DNA from: Paramarasmius palmivorus
Lineage: Eukaryota > Basidiomycota > Agaricomycetes > Agaricales > Marasmiaceae
Assembly: GCA_037176845.1 (NCBI GenBank)
Contig: JAYKXP010000018.1
Span: 1-64,000, forward strand
Length of the DNA stretch: 64,000 nucleotides
Reading direction: 5' to 3'
In this document: positions 24,014 to 35,678 of the stretch, one piece after another
Numbering within the stretch: the stretch's first letter is position 1
Layout of the letters: each line of letters opens with the position of its first letter
Notes under the pieces: generated by a model
The model's database searches: none
Told to the model about the DNA's origin: nothing
The model's input: the letters and a program-made list of their open reading frames with translations, nothing else
Position numbers and translations under genes: made by a program

Positions 24014-26330
24014 TTATACTTTCGTGATATTTTGCGGGGTCTGCGGGGTCTGACTCCAAGATGTAAAGTCTGCAGGAGTAAGCGACGGTCTCCCTGTTCC
24101 GGTATTGTAAACTCCAAAAGCTGCTCCCTTAAAGAAGAACCATCTACATTGGATGCGTTAGCCAAACTAGATAATGTCGAGTAAACGAAACTCATACCCA
24201 GCTGGAGGTACTGAGATAGTGGACGCGTCGATATCACCTGTCCATATGACGTCATTCCAAGTTTCGTTCTCCTCGTTTTCAACTTCCGCGAACCCAAGTG
24301 CATAACTTGTGGGATTAGCTTGAATGACGAGTTTTACTGGACCAGACGATGACTTAAGCGGGTGGTAAGTCACCTAGAAAAACAGGTCAACACCATAAAC
24401 AGAAGCTGTGCACAAAGGTATGCATACGTTCGCAATCGTGTTGTTTTCTGAGCTCAATGCCCAAGGACCGACCTGTCGAGCTTGAACAATTGTGCGCGTG
24501 ACAATAACCCTCTCTCCTTCCACCCCAGTACCATTTGCATTTGTCACACCGATGTCATTGTGCAAAAAGTCAGAATACAGTATCGTGGCGCCGGCTTCCT
24601 CTCTTCCTCCGTTCTCGGTCCCAACGCCTCCGACTGAAGGTGAACGAGGTGTAAAATCGTCAAGGACCACTTCAAACGTCTCCGTATATGCTGCTTGTTT
24701 CCTCAGCAAAAGCGCAGGGGTGTCTCGGTCTCCAACTTTGAATCCATTGCCGTAAATTCTCAAGGACCCCTCTCGAGCAGTGAGGGAGTAGAAAGGCTTT
24801 TGCAGGGTGCGTAAAGTGTAAAAGGAGCCATCCAATGTGACTGCAGCGTCAGGAGGATCTAATGATTTGAGAGCTGAGATAGAAGTTTGATTGACTGAGG
24901 ACGTAAAGTTGTTGAAATAGGGCTTCAGTGGAGAGACGTCGGACAAGATGTCGGGCATATGAGGGGTTACTGGTTTTCCGCCGTTAAAGACGGGCCATCC
25001 AGATTCCCAAGTGACCGGGAACAAAATAGTCTGCCGTCCTGAATGCCCTTTCAGAACGATTGACTCCGAATCAGATGCTGAGCTTACCCAGCTGCTGATG
25101 GCTAAAGTTGCCGTCTTGAGGCACAACAGCTAGTGCGGATCCCCACCAACGGCCATCAGGACCTTCGACCATATCAGCGTGACCGGTAGCCTTTCATGAC
25201 CGTTGTAAGCTCGGCATGTACAAGCCCGAGTGGCCACAACTCACCTGCAGTTCATTTGAGGGATCTGCGCCGTTGTATAATATCGGATTTGCGGGATTAT
25301 TTTCCCAAGGCCCAGACGGGGATGGACCACGTTGAATCGTTGCCCTATGTGTCTCTCCCGTGCCACCTGTAAAATAGAATGAGATTGTTGAGTAAAGCAC
25401 CGGTGAGCATGGGTGCTTACCTTCAGCAATGAGTAAATAATACGTCCCATTAACTTGGTAGACATGCGGTCCTTCGGGTCTTGCTGTAGAATTGTTTTCG
25501 AGGACACCGGTGAAGATGAGCTCGGCGGGTGTCAGTGAATTACCCGTTTCAATGTCAATTTGACTTTGATAGATCCCTGTGGAGATTTTTAGGGGCTAGT
25601 TGAGGCGAGGTCAGCGAGCAAAACGGACCATAAATTTTATCTTTTGCATTGTTGATTCCAGCCCAGGTGGCATAAACATCGCCGTTGGTATCCCAGAATA
25701 AGTCGGCGTCGTACCCGAGGTAGTCTAAAAAGGAAGATTGAAAAGTCACCGTTATCGTGTTTCATGCCTGTGTTTTAGACGCCTTACCAAAATATACAGG
25801 GTCGCTCCATTCGTTAGAGAATATGTCCTTTGTACTAACATAGAAAGAACGAGGAAATAAACGGAATTCGGCTGTGTACATGTCAGCGATTGAACGCCGT
25901 GAGATCGAAGGACGTACGTGAATAGACGTATCTTGTCGTGGTGGCAAGGTAAAATGTACCGTTGTGATATCTTAGGGTTGGTGCCCATATGCCTTGGCGT
26001 AGTTTAGATCATAAATAATACTTAGTACGAAATTGTGTGCTACTCACCTGCGTCTGATGGCGTTCCGAACAGTGTCAATTGGGAGGGTCGATTCAGAACA
26101 TGTCCGATCAGTGACCAATCGACCAGGTCCTTTGAGTGCCAGATAGGAACGCCTGGAAAGTATTCAAAGGTCGAAGTAGCAATGAAGTAATCATCTCCGA
26201 CCCGCAGTATGCTTGGGTCTGGATTCCAGCCTGGAAGGATTGGGTTGATCAGGGCATGTACCGGTACCGTGATCAAAAAACAGAGTAAAATCGCGGCGAG
26301 GAGCTCCATCTGTGTGCACATACATCGCAT
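24014..26330 (-). CDS. Glycoside hydrolase family 43 enzyme, secreted
   Basis: Ten exons: 26048..26330, 25918..25992, 25788..25871, 25629..25724, 25421..25576, 25245..25366, 25088..25190, 24428..25047, 24198..24373 and 24014..24143. They sum to 1845 nt in phase for 614 aa. A leader (MELLAAILLCFLITVPVHA, preceded by seven residues) targets secretion. The five-bladed propeller carries the family's acids: D38 in GWNPDPS (base), the Asp of GYDADLFWD (pKa modulator) and E214 in RPEGPHVY (acid). The C-terminal half (about residue 330 on) is a beta-sandwich extension like that of fungal beta-xylosidase/arabinofuranosidase members. Likely substrate: xylan or arabinoxylan oligosaccharides; specificity cannot be read from sequence. 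Acidic residues and splice sites are intact. Confidence 0.95.
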
Positions 26331-26485
26331 CTGTTTGCCAGCCCTTTTATTCGTGTATGAAGTCGAAGTCAGCTGGATGATGGACTACTGGCGGGCCGGC
26401 GGTCGACATGATGCGACGACGAGTGATGATCATGGTGCAGAAGGGTGAGCAAGATGTGCGAATCCGAGGTTTCATTGACAACTCT

Positions 26486-27698
26486 CTAGTCCCAGGCAAA
26501 CACTGCACGATACCTAATATCCCCCTTCTTTAGTCTTTCCATAACATCCATGATCTCTTTCTCGCCCTTCCGCAACTCGAATTTTTCAACTTTTGGACGG
26601 ATGCCATTCCGTTCTGCAAATTCTAGTGTTTGGATGCTGCGTGATAAAAAAAATGTCAGCAAGCGGTGGAAGAAGCGGAGCACATGGCTCACAATGCAAG
26701 TTTAGAAGTTGGAACGCTTCCAGCTACTCTCAACCCCTTTAGTAGAAGGGCATCGTACGGCGCCCCAAGTGCACCTTGAGACACTGTAAGCGGTATCACT
26801 GTAGGTAATGTTCCGAGGATCTTCATGTAGTTCCTCCAGTCGATATCCTCCGCGGTGCAGACAATCAATTTATGGAGTTTCTTGTCTTTGTTGAAATGCA
26901 GGGCGTCAAAGTCTTCCAAGTCCGATCCATTGTTCGAGCTCGTCGTGCAATAGAACTCTTTGGCACCCCAGGACAGACATTCCTCACGTTTGCTGCTCGA
27001 CCGAGAGAACGCGACAACCTCGCAACCCATTTGGCGAGCGAATTGGATGGCGAGGTGGCCCAGACCGCCTACTCCGACAATGCCAACACGGTCGGTCGGT
27101 TTAACATGCTCGAGAAGAGGTGAAAAAACCGATACACCAGCACCTGAATGCACACCGGTTCAGAACACATAGCAGCATTCGGACAACTAAACCCACACAT
27201 CAGAGCGGCAGCTTCTTCCGACGGTATCCCATCGGGTATCTTGATTAACCACTGTGCTTTCCATACGCACAGTTCTGCGAAAGATCCTTGGTCCAGGTTG
27301 TGAGTGCCGTACATTTGACGATACTCGCAATAGCAATCGCGCCCCGTCAGACAAGGCTCGCAAGACCCGCAGGTGGAATGATAGAAACCCCATCCGACAC
27401 GATCCCCGAGTTTCAGGCCATGTTTGGGTTTTGGAGGCAAAGCTATAACTATCCCGACACCTGTAGCTAGAGTGAGCGACACAAAAATGTGAGACTGATA
27501 CCACAATTACACACCCTCATGGCCCAACACCATGTCCCGATTCCGATAATGCAACTCCGTTCCACATAGACCACTGTGAGTGACTTTCACTACGACATCA
27601 TCTGCTTCAAGATCTTCCGCACGACGAGTGAACGAGGACTTGACGACTATCCCCGAGCTGGAACCGCGAAAGGTTACACCCTGATAAATTTGGGTCAT
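26486..27698 (-). CDS. Zinc-dependent alcohol dehydrogenase (cinnamyl/NADP type), copy 1
   Basis: Four exons (27515..27698, 27197..27460, 26693..27143, 26486..26636; 1050 nt in phase, 349 aa). Medium-chain dehydrogenase/reductase with catalytic zinc ligands in SGLCGTELHY and LGHEG, and a structural-zinc loop with four cysteines in CGSCEPCLTGRDCYC. The nucleotide-binding motif is GVGGLGHLAIQFARQMG, followed by VVAFSRSSSKREE. The Ser/Arg after the second strand favours NADP(H). The likely reaction is interconversion of aromatic or aliphatic aldehydes and alcohols. A paralogue on the opposite strand lies at 61221-62445. The model skips the GGGTTT-type donor and uses GTGGGT, because only that keeps phase and gives ALMCAG. 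Confidence 0.93.
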
Positions 27699-28678
27699 GA
27701 TGGAGCGCTGAGAACCGGTTTACAGGCATTCGAGTATCGGACGCGTTTTTCTCTTTCGGGTATCCAAGTCCGAAGCCTTGGCCAAGACTCAAGAGGATTC
27801 GAGTTCAATACGCGTTAGTAGCCGGGACAACCCTGGACAACCTGCTCTTGACTACATCTCGCAAGCCGGCCCTCTGCGATTTCAGCTCGCCTTGTCGTTA
27901 GTCAAGTTTAGCAGTAAGCTAGCTTGGTCAGTCTATGGGGATAGTGTCGAGAACACACAGGAGGAAAAACGGTAGCTCAGGGACATCAAGACTGGACACG
28001 TTCGAACGCAATATCTATTGCGCTCTACTTGGAACGACGACAGCCTCTGGCTAGGAGGACTGGGTAGAGAAAAGGTCGCGCTGAATTGTATGTGGTATTT
28101 CGCTTCTTTCAGACATTCGACGGCCCTCATCGATTTCCTCACAGCACTGTCTACATCAAATTTTGTACCCTTTCTATACATAATACAGTTCTGCTCCACA
28201 TTGTGCATTACCTATTGACTGTGGGAGTCGGAATGAATCAGCGCCCTTCGGTCACCAATCACCATTACCACTCAGCCAAAAAAAAACTGCCGGTCGTTTA
28301 TGCAAGAGTATTATTGACTGAAATATGGAGGTAGAATCTTGGTGACTACTAGAAGTGTACCTTACTAGGGTGAGTAATTGTACTTCTACTCTTCCTGTGG
28401 GCTTTATGCTGAAGTTACGGAAAGGGCACAAATCACAACCAGCCTCACATGTATACCCCCGTCTATTCAATCCACTCGTTGCTCGCCACGATCAAGAGCG
28501 CTGAAACAGCTCCTCATAGCCGTATTTTTCCTTGCCGTGTTGCCATCGATACCTAGGTTAAAAGCCAACCCAATGCAGAACCCAATGCAGAATATATTCA
28601 ACTCGAACTTTCGCACTTTTCATAACTCATTGTGCCTTGCGTACAATCCAACGACTCTTCTTGGTACCACTATTAAGG
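27699..28678. other. Intergenic between divergent ADH and S33 peptidase genes
   Basis: No gene supported in about 1 kb; promoters of both divergent neighbours must lie here. Confidence 0.5.
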
Positions 28679-30996
28679 ATGAGTCCAAAGATACTCAGCC
28701 TACATATCATTCTCGCTAGCTTGGCATTCACAAGTCGACTTCAAGGGACGTTAGCACGCTATGAACATGAACAGGGCGAGTCCTTCGTCGGAACAGCTAG
28801 AGACTCGAATTTAGACTGGGTTGAGGCATCCTGGGCGTCTGTGAGTATTGTATGTCTGATAAATTCACGCGACTTGACGTGTATTTTTGGTTCAGATTCA
28901 GCCAGCAAAAGAGTTGGTATGGGCCAAGTGTTACAACGAGACTTTGGAGTGCAGTCGTCTTCAGGTCCCTCTCAACTACTCCGACCCTGAAGGACAATCT
29001 GCTGCAATAGCACTCGCTCGTATCAAGGCCAACGTCTCTTCTGACAGCCCAGACTATCTTGGTCCCATTCTTTTCAATCCTGGCGGACCAGGTGGTAGCG
29101 GTGTTGACTTGATTCTCAGCAGAGGCCAGAGCCTCGCAACGGTAGTTGGACCACAATTCGACATCGTTGGTTTCGATCCTAGAGGTATGTCAGCCATCAT
29201 AAGTAGAGTCGAATGCCAAATTTCTGACTGTTGCTTTAGGTGTAGCTCGCTCTACTCCCAAAGTGTCATGGTTTAAAACCCGCGTAGAACGAGAAGTATG
29301 GAGCCGCCCGATTGCTAGAGAGCTCAATCATTCCTCGGACAATGTTGCAAGCCACTGGGCTCGTGATAAGATAGATGGGCGGTTAGCTGGAGAACGTCTT
29401 GCGGATGTTCTACCTCACATTCAGACGGACCATACGGCACGAGACATGCTCCGTATCACGGAAGCGTACGGCAAGGAGAAGATCCAATACTGGGGGTTCT
29501 CGTGCGTCCGATACCTTACCTTCTCATAGAGCCATATCTGATACATTATTCAAGATACGGCACAGTACTCGGTTCGACCTTTGCTGCTATGTTTCCGGCA
29601 AGTCACGTTCTCTGCAATCCTGTCTCGATGTTTTGCTCACTATCCTGTTAAGGATAAAGTCCACCGAATAGTCATCGATGGAGTAGTCGACGTTGAAAAT
29701 GACTATTATAGCAGTGCGTGAGGGGCTTCCTATTGGCAGTTCTGGCACCTGATTTGTCATTGATAGCTCGCTGGACGGAGAATCTTCTTGATACTGATGA
29801 CACTCTCAACTGGTTCTTCAAAGATTGCTTTAATGCAGGACCAGAACTCTGTTCCTTCTACGAATCCTCGCCTGAAGCCATCGGCGAAAGGCTCAACCGA
29901 TTGTACAATTCCATCATCCAAACACCAGTCGCCGTGCATACCGAGCAATTCTATGGTATCGTCGACTATGCACGCCTGCGGCAAACGATACTTCCGAATT
30001 TATACAGTCCGTTCGCCGCGTGGAAAACGTTAGCGAACGGACTGGCTGATCTGGAGGCTGGAAACGGTACAGTTTTGTATCAAATGTTGGAAGTACCTCC
30101 GTTTGAATGCACCTGCGATCCTTTGGAGCATGCTTTTGATAGCGTTCCAGATGCGCAGACCGCTATACTTTGCAACGATGGTGACATCGTGCCATCCAGT
30201 CTAGAAGATGCTGAACAACATTACCAAGATGTACTAAAGGTATCAGAGTGGGGTAGTATATGGGCCGGATTCCGAATGGCATGCAGGTATGTTTCGGTAC
30301 GCTTTGACGCTGTGTGGCACGGCCGTATTAATGATTCGTTGCCAGCTCTTGGCCTAGGATTCCCAAATCATTCTTTAGAGGTATGTATTTATGTAAATTC
30401 CACAACGTTGGCTTATCTGTGGAGTGTTCAGGACCAATCTCGGGGAACACAAGCCACCCGATTTTGCTGATTGGTAACACCGCCGGTACGTTCCACTGCA
30501 GACCTTGTTCGCCCCCTTCTAATTCCCTGAAGACCCTGTAGCGCCACTCCATGCGTGAGTACTTGCCAATATATCGTGTATATTGCATCGATGGATAACA
30601 CGACTCCACAGTGCCCGTGTGGTCTCAGAAGGTTTCCCTGGATCTGTCGTGCTTACTCAAGACTGTGCCGGTGTAAGTCGTCACTTCTGACAATACACCG
30701 TACTCGTACGTATGTACTGACTTCACAATCATTAGCATTGCTCGATAGCGGCCCCATCTATATGCACTGCCCGTGCTGTTCGTTCCTATTTCGTCAACGG
30801 TACTCTCCCAGAACCAGGCACTGTTTGCCCTATCATTGGAACCCCGTTCAAGGATCCGACATCAGAGTCGGACCTAAAGAAACGACGGCTGTTTGAGGGA
30901 GAATTGGCACAGGGGGATGCAGAACTTCTCGAGGCCTTGAGGCATTTGGGAGGTTTGTCGGGTGGACGACCAGGACTTTCGCCGTTTCACCTGTAA
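28679..30996 (+). CDS. S33 family (tripeptidyl-peptidase/TAP-like) alpha/beta hydrolase, secreted
   Basis: Eleven exons: 28679..28840, 28896..29184, 29240..29501, 29555..29597, 29653..29713, 29767..30286, 30346..30380, 30432..30485, 30533..30554, 30612..30672 and 30736..30996. They sum to 1770 nt in phase for 589 aa. An N-terminal hydrophobic leader suggests secretion. Hallmarks: the oxyanion motif NPGGPGGSG, nucleophile S238 in YWGFSYGT, the Asp of NTADPVAPL (D476) and the His of DCAGHCS (H504), followed by the C-terminal TAP-like region. Predicted to remove N-terminal tripeptides or act as an aminopeptidase on extracellular peptides. Intron 4 (29598-29652) begins with GC (gcaagt). Its 3' third has a broken, inverted copy at 48623-49225. 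Confidence 0.92.
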
Positions 30997-31420
30997 CAGT
31001 GCTACGTAACCTGACAATCAACGTTCCGGGCAAGTGATTCGAGAACGCATACGCTGTCGGGCATTGGAAGCGGCAGGGCCGAAGGAACGATGAAATTGAA
31101 GTTGAATACGACACGTACATCTAAGATTTTGCTAGCCAGACTTTTGAATTGAAATTTTAACCTCTTCTAAGAGGTTTCGCAGGCTCAATGGACTCTTCCA
31201 TGGAGAATCGGCGGAATGTTTCGACGTCGATCAGCCAAAGATCATGGATTGTTGCGTTCTTTGAGAACGGCTATAATTGCTTTACCTTGCGCCTGATAAT
31301 CCCGATATCTCGAGAGGAGCAAAGCTCGAGGGGGTCGTGGTAATCCGTCAAATTGGGAATCGCATATATTATATATATATACTTGTAGTCCTAGAGCGTA
31401 ATCAGAGATATCACCTGGTA
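30997..31420 (-). pseudogene. Kinase-like gene remnant (N-lobe region)
   Basis: The minus-strand frame around 31010-31230 reads IEPAKPLRRG, stop, NFNSKVWLAKS, stop, MYVSYSTSISSFLRPC, then PTAYAFSNHLPGTLIV. This aligns residue by residue with the kinase-like gene at 41284-42330 (VKPLQSGEDFNSEVWLAKT and so on). Stops and frame changes show it is dead. It starts almost at the S33 stop codon and lies antisense to the flanking genes. Confidence 0.65.
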
Positions 31421-31775
31421 TCACTGACGCTGAAATGAAGGGTGGTAGTGGGTCGTGCTTTCGAGTTGAGCTCGAGCTTTCTAGGTCAGCATGCTTAGGC
31501 TCGCGCGCGCGCGCGATGGAACGCCCAGGAACATCCGTGAGAACATGTTACATTAGCCATGAGGCATTCAGAATCATTTTAAATTTTTTTTATCTACTAC
31601 TAGCTCCGTTCACCTACCTTTGGCTGACAGAGCTACTGATGGCGTCAACACGATGTATTCACTTGCGGGAGAAAAGGGGAGACAGCTAGTAGAGGTTCCA
31701 TGATAGTCGGAGATGGTTCAACACAAAAAGGGCGACTTGAATGAAGCCTATCAAAATAGTTGCCTTGCATACTTG
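31421..31775. other. Promoter-side spacer of DUF6533 copy A
   Basis: A run of alternating CG (31501-31515, gcgcgcgcgcgcgc) lies here, with an AT repeat (tatatatata) just before it near 31370-31380. No gene. Confidence 0.5.
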
Positions 31776-33188
31776 ATGGAGGGGGACTTGCAAAGGGTGC
31801 GTGACAATCCTTCGATTATGTGACCTAGCTCAATCCAGCCTTTTTGCAGTACTTTTTAGGTCAGGTTCTGATATATCTGCGTTTGATAAAGTGATTGCTC
31901 ATGCTGGACGGATCTCAAAGTCTCTTCAATGGCAATACTCGTGCACGACTATGTTTTAACTTTCGGGGTGGAAGTCGACCTCGTGTGGTCGCTGTCTTTG
32001 AGCTGGGTCAACGTCTTGTTCTTGGTCCAGAGATATATGCCATTCGTGGATTCTTTACTTCTTGTGCTCTATGGTGAATGTTGCCTCCAGCCTGCGGAAG
32101 TGATGCTCACACTTTGGTTAGTATGGCTATCATCAGATGTTCCGGAGGAAACTTGTCTGGCAGTCATGAATACCTGTCTTTGTGCGTCCTACATGTGCTG
32201 GGTCAATTGCCTTTCTGATATCATTGCCAGGGATGCACCTCTTCGGAATGGCTGCATCTGAGGTGTTATTGACATTTCGCGCGTGGGTCGTATGTCGAGA
32301 CAGCTTCCGAAAACTATCGTGGTTCTTGATGCCTTTTATGGCCTCGTGCTTTGTCCCCGTTTTCTTGATCACAAGCGACATGCTCAAATTCACAATCTGT
32401 GAGTCCTTTGACGAGAATGGATGCAAATTGTACAGTATCTCACAACATCCTAGTTCCGTCAACGTTCGCTCCCAACCTCAAACACAGTACCAAGGAAGAG
32501 GCGCAGACTTGTGGCCTTATACACGGTAGCTCCTCCCTGTTCTACCTGAACTACGTTATGCTATCTGTATATCAACTGGGCAAGTGGAATCAAAATACCG
32601 TGGTTTGATATTACATCTTGACCGTCTACGGTTTCTAGGCATTCTGGTGCTCATGGCGGTGGCGGGATGGTCTCACTGTAAGCTATAACGCTGTGCTGTG
32701 GTGCACCAGATTGATGTCGATCTAGTCAAACTGAGGAAAGGTTTGAAGATTTCATCGAACTCCAACATACTCAACGTGGTTTTCGGACAAGGTATGCTTC
32801 CGTACCACTAGGATTTTCCTCTATTAACGCAATCTTCAAGGCATTCTCTGTTACTTTGTACTGATATGTAGGCTTTTCCTCGCTAGAGGGGTTGTCTTTC
32901 ATTCTAACATGCCATAGGCATATCCATCGCTAATGTTGCCGTCGTTTTGGCTGCACCGGTACGTGTACACGGCCACACCAGATGCATTATCACTCACCCC
33001 AGCTGGCAGGCAAGCTTCTCGAAACTCTTGATGCCGTACGTCACTACTCGCACCCTCGTATGTCAAAAGTTTTGTCTTACATACTTCCTTCTAGGCTTAT
33101 GCGCGTGCTGCACGTCACTCTTACAAGTAGAACTATCCTCGACATCCGTAAGGAAATGCGCAACCAGACTGTAATCTATGCGAGTTGA
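31776..33188 (+). CDS. DUF6533 receptor-like membrane protein, copy A
   Basis: Twelve exons: 31776..31796, 31850..31859 (10 nt), 31921..32073, 32122..32181, 32231..32398, 32454..32579, 32639..32677, 32726..32791, 32841..32867, 32918..32958, 33010..33035 and 33095..33188. They sum to 831 nt in phase for 276 aa. After a short N-terminus (MEGDLQ) comes the DUF6533 signature SSMAILVHDYVLTFGVEVDLVW with FLVQRYMPFVDS, then further hydrophobic helices (LFGMAASEVLLTFRAWVV, ILVLMAVAGW). A conserved C-terminal tail contains MRVLHVTLTSRTILDIRKEM. Multi-helix proteins of this family are abundant in mushrooms and of unknown function; a seven-helix receptor-like topology is inferred. Intron 6 (32580-32638) begins with GC. 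Confidence 0.85.
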
Positions 33189-33398
33189 ACGATTATGAAG
33201 ATACAATGAACATCGAGTCTCAAAGATTGTGTACTAAAGATGCAGTCTCGGCTACCCATTACATCACCTTGGCGTCTGAGGTTCACCATCTTCGATGCTC
33301 CATGCCCAGTTCCCACTGCCTCCCACAAAGCTATTGACGCCATCAATCCACTAGCGGCGGGAGCGGGATGATGGCAAGTATAGGTTTGGAAGCAGCAC

Positions 33399-33405
33399 AT
33401 ATAAA
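33399..33405 (+). promoter_or_regulatory. TATA box shared by DUF6533 genes
   Basis: The string cacatataaagggcga lies 30-40 nt upstream of copy B's ATG. An identical block, cacatataaagggcga, lies upstream of copy E on the other strand (52975-52990), so the core promoter was duplicated with the genes. Confidence 0.6.
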
Positions 33406-33432
33406 GGGCGAGTTCGATGTTACCCATCACTC

Positions 33433-34835
33433 ATGGAGGGGGACCTGCAAATGGTGCGTAACGATACAGTACTCAGATTAAGCTAACCTTTGCGTCTACA
33501 GTACTTTTTAGGTCAGATTTTCTATGTTTTCTGGGGATGAAACGGTTACTCATACTGAACGGCCCGTTCTGGAAGTGTCTTCAATGGCAATATTCTTGTA
33601 TGACTATATCTTGACGTTTGGGATGGAGGTCGACCTCGTGTGGTCGGTGTCTCCAAGCTTGATCAACATCTTGTTCTTATTTCAGCGATACATACCATTC
33701 CTGGATTCCTTCTTCCTTGTGCTTTACGGTGAGCATCGCACTCTGCCTGAGGTGAAAGATACTCATTTGAAATATAGTGGGGATATCATCAACTACTATG
33801 TCCCAGAAAACTTGTCTGGCAATCATGAATACCGTTCGTTGTGCGTCTTGCCTTCGCTCCTTGCAATACACAGACCGTCTAATATCATTTGCTAGGGATG
33901 CACATCATCGGTGTGACTACATCAGAACTACTATTAACGTTTCGCACATGGGCCGTGTGTCAGGATAGGTTCCGAAGACTGTCCTGGATTCTGATCGCTT
34001 TCATGGTGTTGTGCTACATCCCCATTTACTTGGTTGTGAGCGATATGTTCAAGTTCACATTATGTACGCCTTTTCAGTCATGAAAACGGACTATATCTGA
34101 CGAGATTCTAGACTCTACGTTCTTTTCGGAATCCGTTGAATTGAGTAGCAGGACTTGCGCCCCTATACACGGCTCCTCCTCCTTGTCCTACCTAGTCTTT
34201 GTTTTGGGGTCGGTATACCAAGCAGGTATGTATCTGTAACAGGATAGCAGTCGTTACGATGTTTTGACCATCTCTCCAGGTCTTGTGGTGCTCCTGGTAG
34301 TAGTAGGTTATCCTCATTGTAAGCTAGCATGTCGTACTTGATATGCGCAAAGTTGATATTGGTGTCAGATAAGTTAAGAATGAACCGAAATGTCGCGGTC
34401 TCATCGAGTTCCGATATACTCAACATTGTTTTTGGACAAGGTATGTTGTTGTTGCCGTTCACTACGATTTATGTGCTAACGCGGTTTCAAGGTATCCTCT
34501 ACTACCTTGCACTCATGTGTAAGCTTTTCCCGACTACGAGGATCATTTTTGTTCTGACTATCATAGTTGTATCCACCGCCCATGTCATCGTCGTTTTGGC
34601 TGCACCGGTACGTATACACGGTCACTTTAAGAAGCATCACTAACAACATCTAGTAGGCGACCTTCTCAAACCTCTTGATGCCGTGCGTGACTACTTTCAA
34701 CCTCGTATCTCAAACGTTTCGTCTTACATACCTCCTTCTAGGCTCATGCGTGTTCTGCATGTCACTCTTACAAGTAGAACTATCCTGGATATTCGTCAGG
34801 AAATGCGCAAGCAGACTGAAATCTATTCGAGTTGA
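33433..34835 (+). CDS. DUF6533 receptor-like membrane protein, copy B
   Basis: Tandem to copy A and of the same build. Twelve exons: 33433..33453, 33502..33511, 33576..33728, 33778..33840, 33896..34063, 34112..34225, 34280..34318, 34369..34440, 34492..34518, 34567..34607, 34657..34682 and 34742..34835. They sum to 828 nt in phase for 275 aa. The signature is SSMAIFLYDYILTFGMEVDLVW; the tail is MRVLHVTLTSRTILDIRQEM. Exon 8 must use the acceptor at 34367-34368 (gtgtcag); the nearer upstream AG would bring in a stop codon. All introns here are GT-AG, unlike copy A intron 6. No lesion found. Confidence 0.85.
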
Positions 34836-35678
34836 ATGATTATGAAGATACCATGAAGATCCAAGTATTGCCATGTAGAGATGCAGTTACAAGACGCTTA
34901 GACCAGTGCTTCTTCGTGAGAATCCATTACCTGTGCAAATTCAGAGTTACTCTTACGAGTCCTTAGAACGATCCTTGACGTTCGTACGCGAGAGAATGCT
35001 GTACCTCTGCTTCTTGTCCCTTTTGTGGAAGGGCGTGCTGAGCTACTTATACAGAAATAGTTGCTCTTCACCAGAAGACAAAGATCAAGGATTACAGAGC
35101 CGCCGGGATGAAGATGTTGGAATTTGTGAAAAGGACCTGGATATGCCAATTGTTGAAACGTTTTCGAAGGTATTGCAGGAGAAGTGAACAAGAAGATGCG
35201 ATATAACGGTGTTCTGTGCTGGGGTAGTGTATGAAACGATATAGTAACACGATCATGGAGGTGTAGCACCCGTTTTTCCGAAAGAGGCGTGGTAAGGCAA
35301 TTTTACTACCCCGGGCCGGCGATCTTCGCGTCTCTCAACGTCCACAATCTCTCACTTGTGAAGCTCAGCAAGCCACGGTAACAGCAGCAAGTTGCGAATA
35401 CAATAGCTGAACGATGCATGGATTTATTAGGCTAGCTGATACTCAAGCCCGCTAGCCGCAGAAGCGTTGAAACTAGCCGCGAAACAGGGCTTCCGATGAC
35501 AAAAATACCATATACAATACCTTCGCCGACCCGCGTTAATTTCAAATTCGCAAGACTTTCGTTGACTAGGGCAGTCAGGAAAATCGGCCAACCATTCAAT
35601 TGGCAATCCAGTCAGCGGGACGTATTCTTTAGTATAAGAACCAGCTTCTCTAAAAGGTATGTTATCCCATCTGTCACC
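34836..35678. other. Intergenic with a small kinase-like 3' remnant
   Basis: Around 34905-34935 the plus strand reads LLRENPLP, matching the extreme 3' part of the decayed kinase-like gene at 53 kb (SLRENPLHNP, minus strand). The rest has no gene. An in-frame upstream ATG for the ABC transporter exists at 35496 but is not preferred. Confidence 0.45.

Noticed and set aside
31500..31516. Alternating CG run as a regulatory or Z-DNA element
   Set aside because: Too short and isolated to claim more than a simple repeat.
32700..32730. Suspected frameshift/stop in DUF6533 copies A and B, exon 8
   Set aside because: The nearest AG gives a stop, but the next acceptor (tctag / gtcag) restores frame in A, B, D and E and makes the totals divisible by three.
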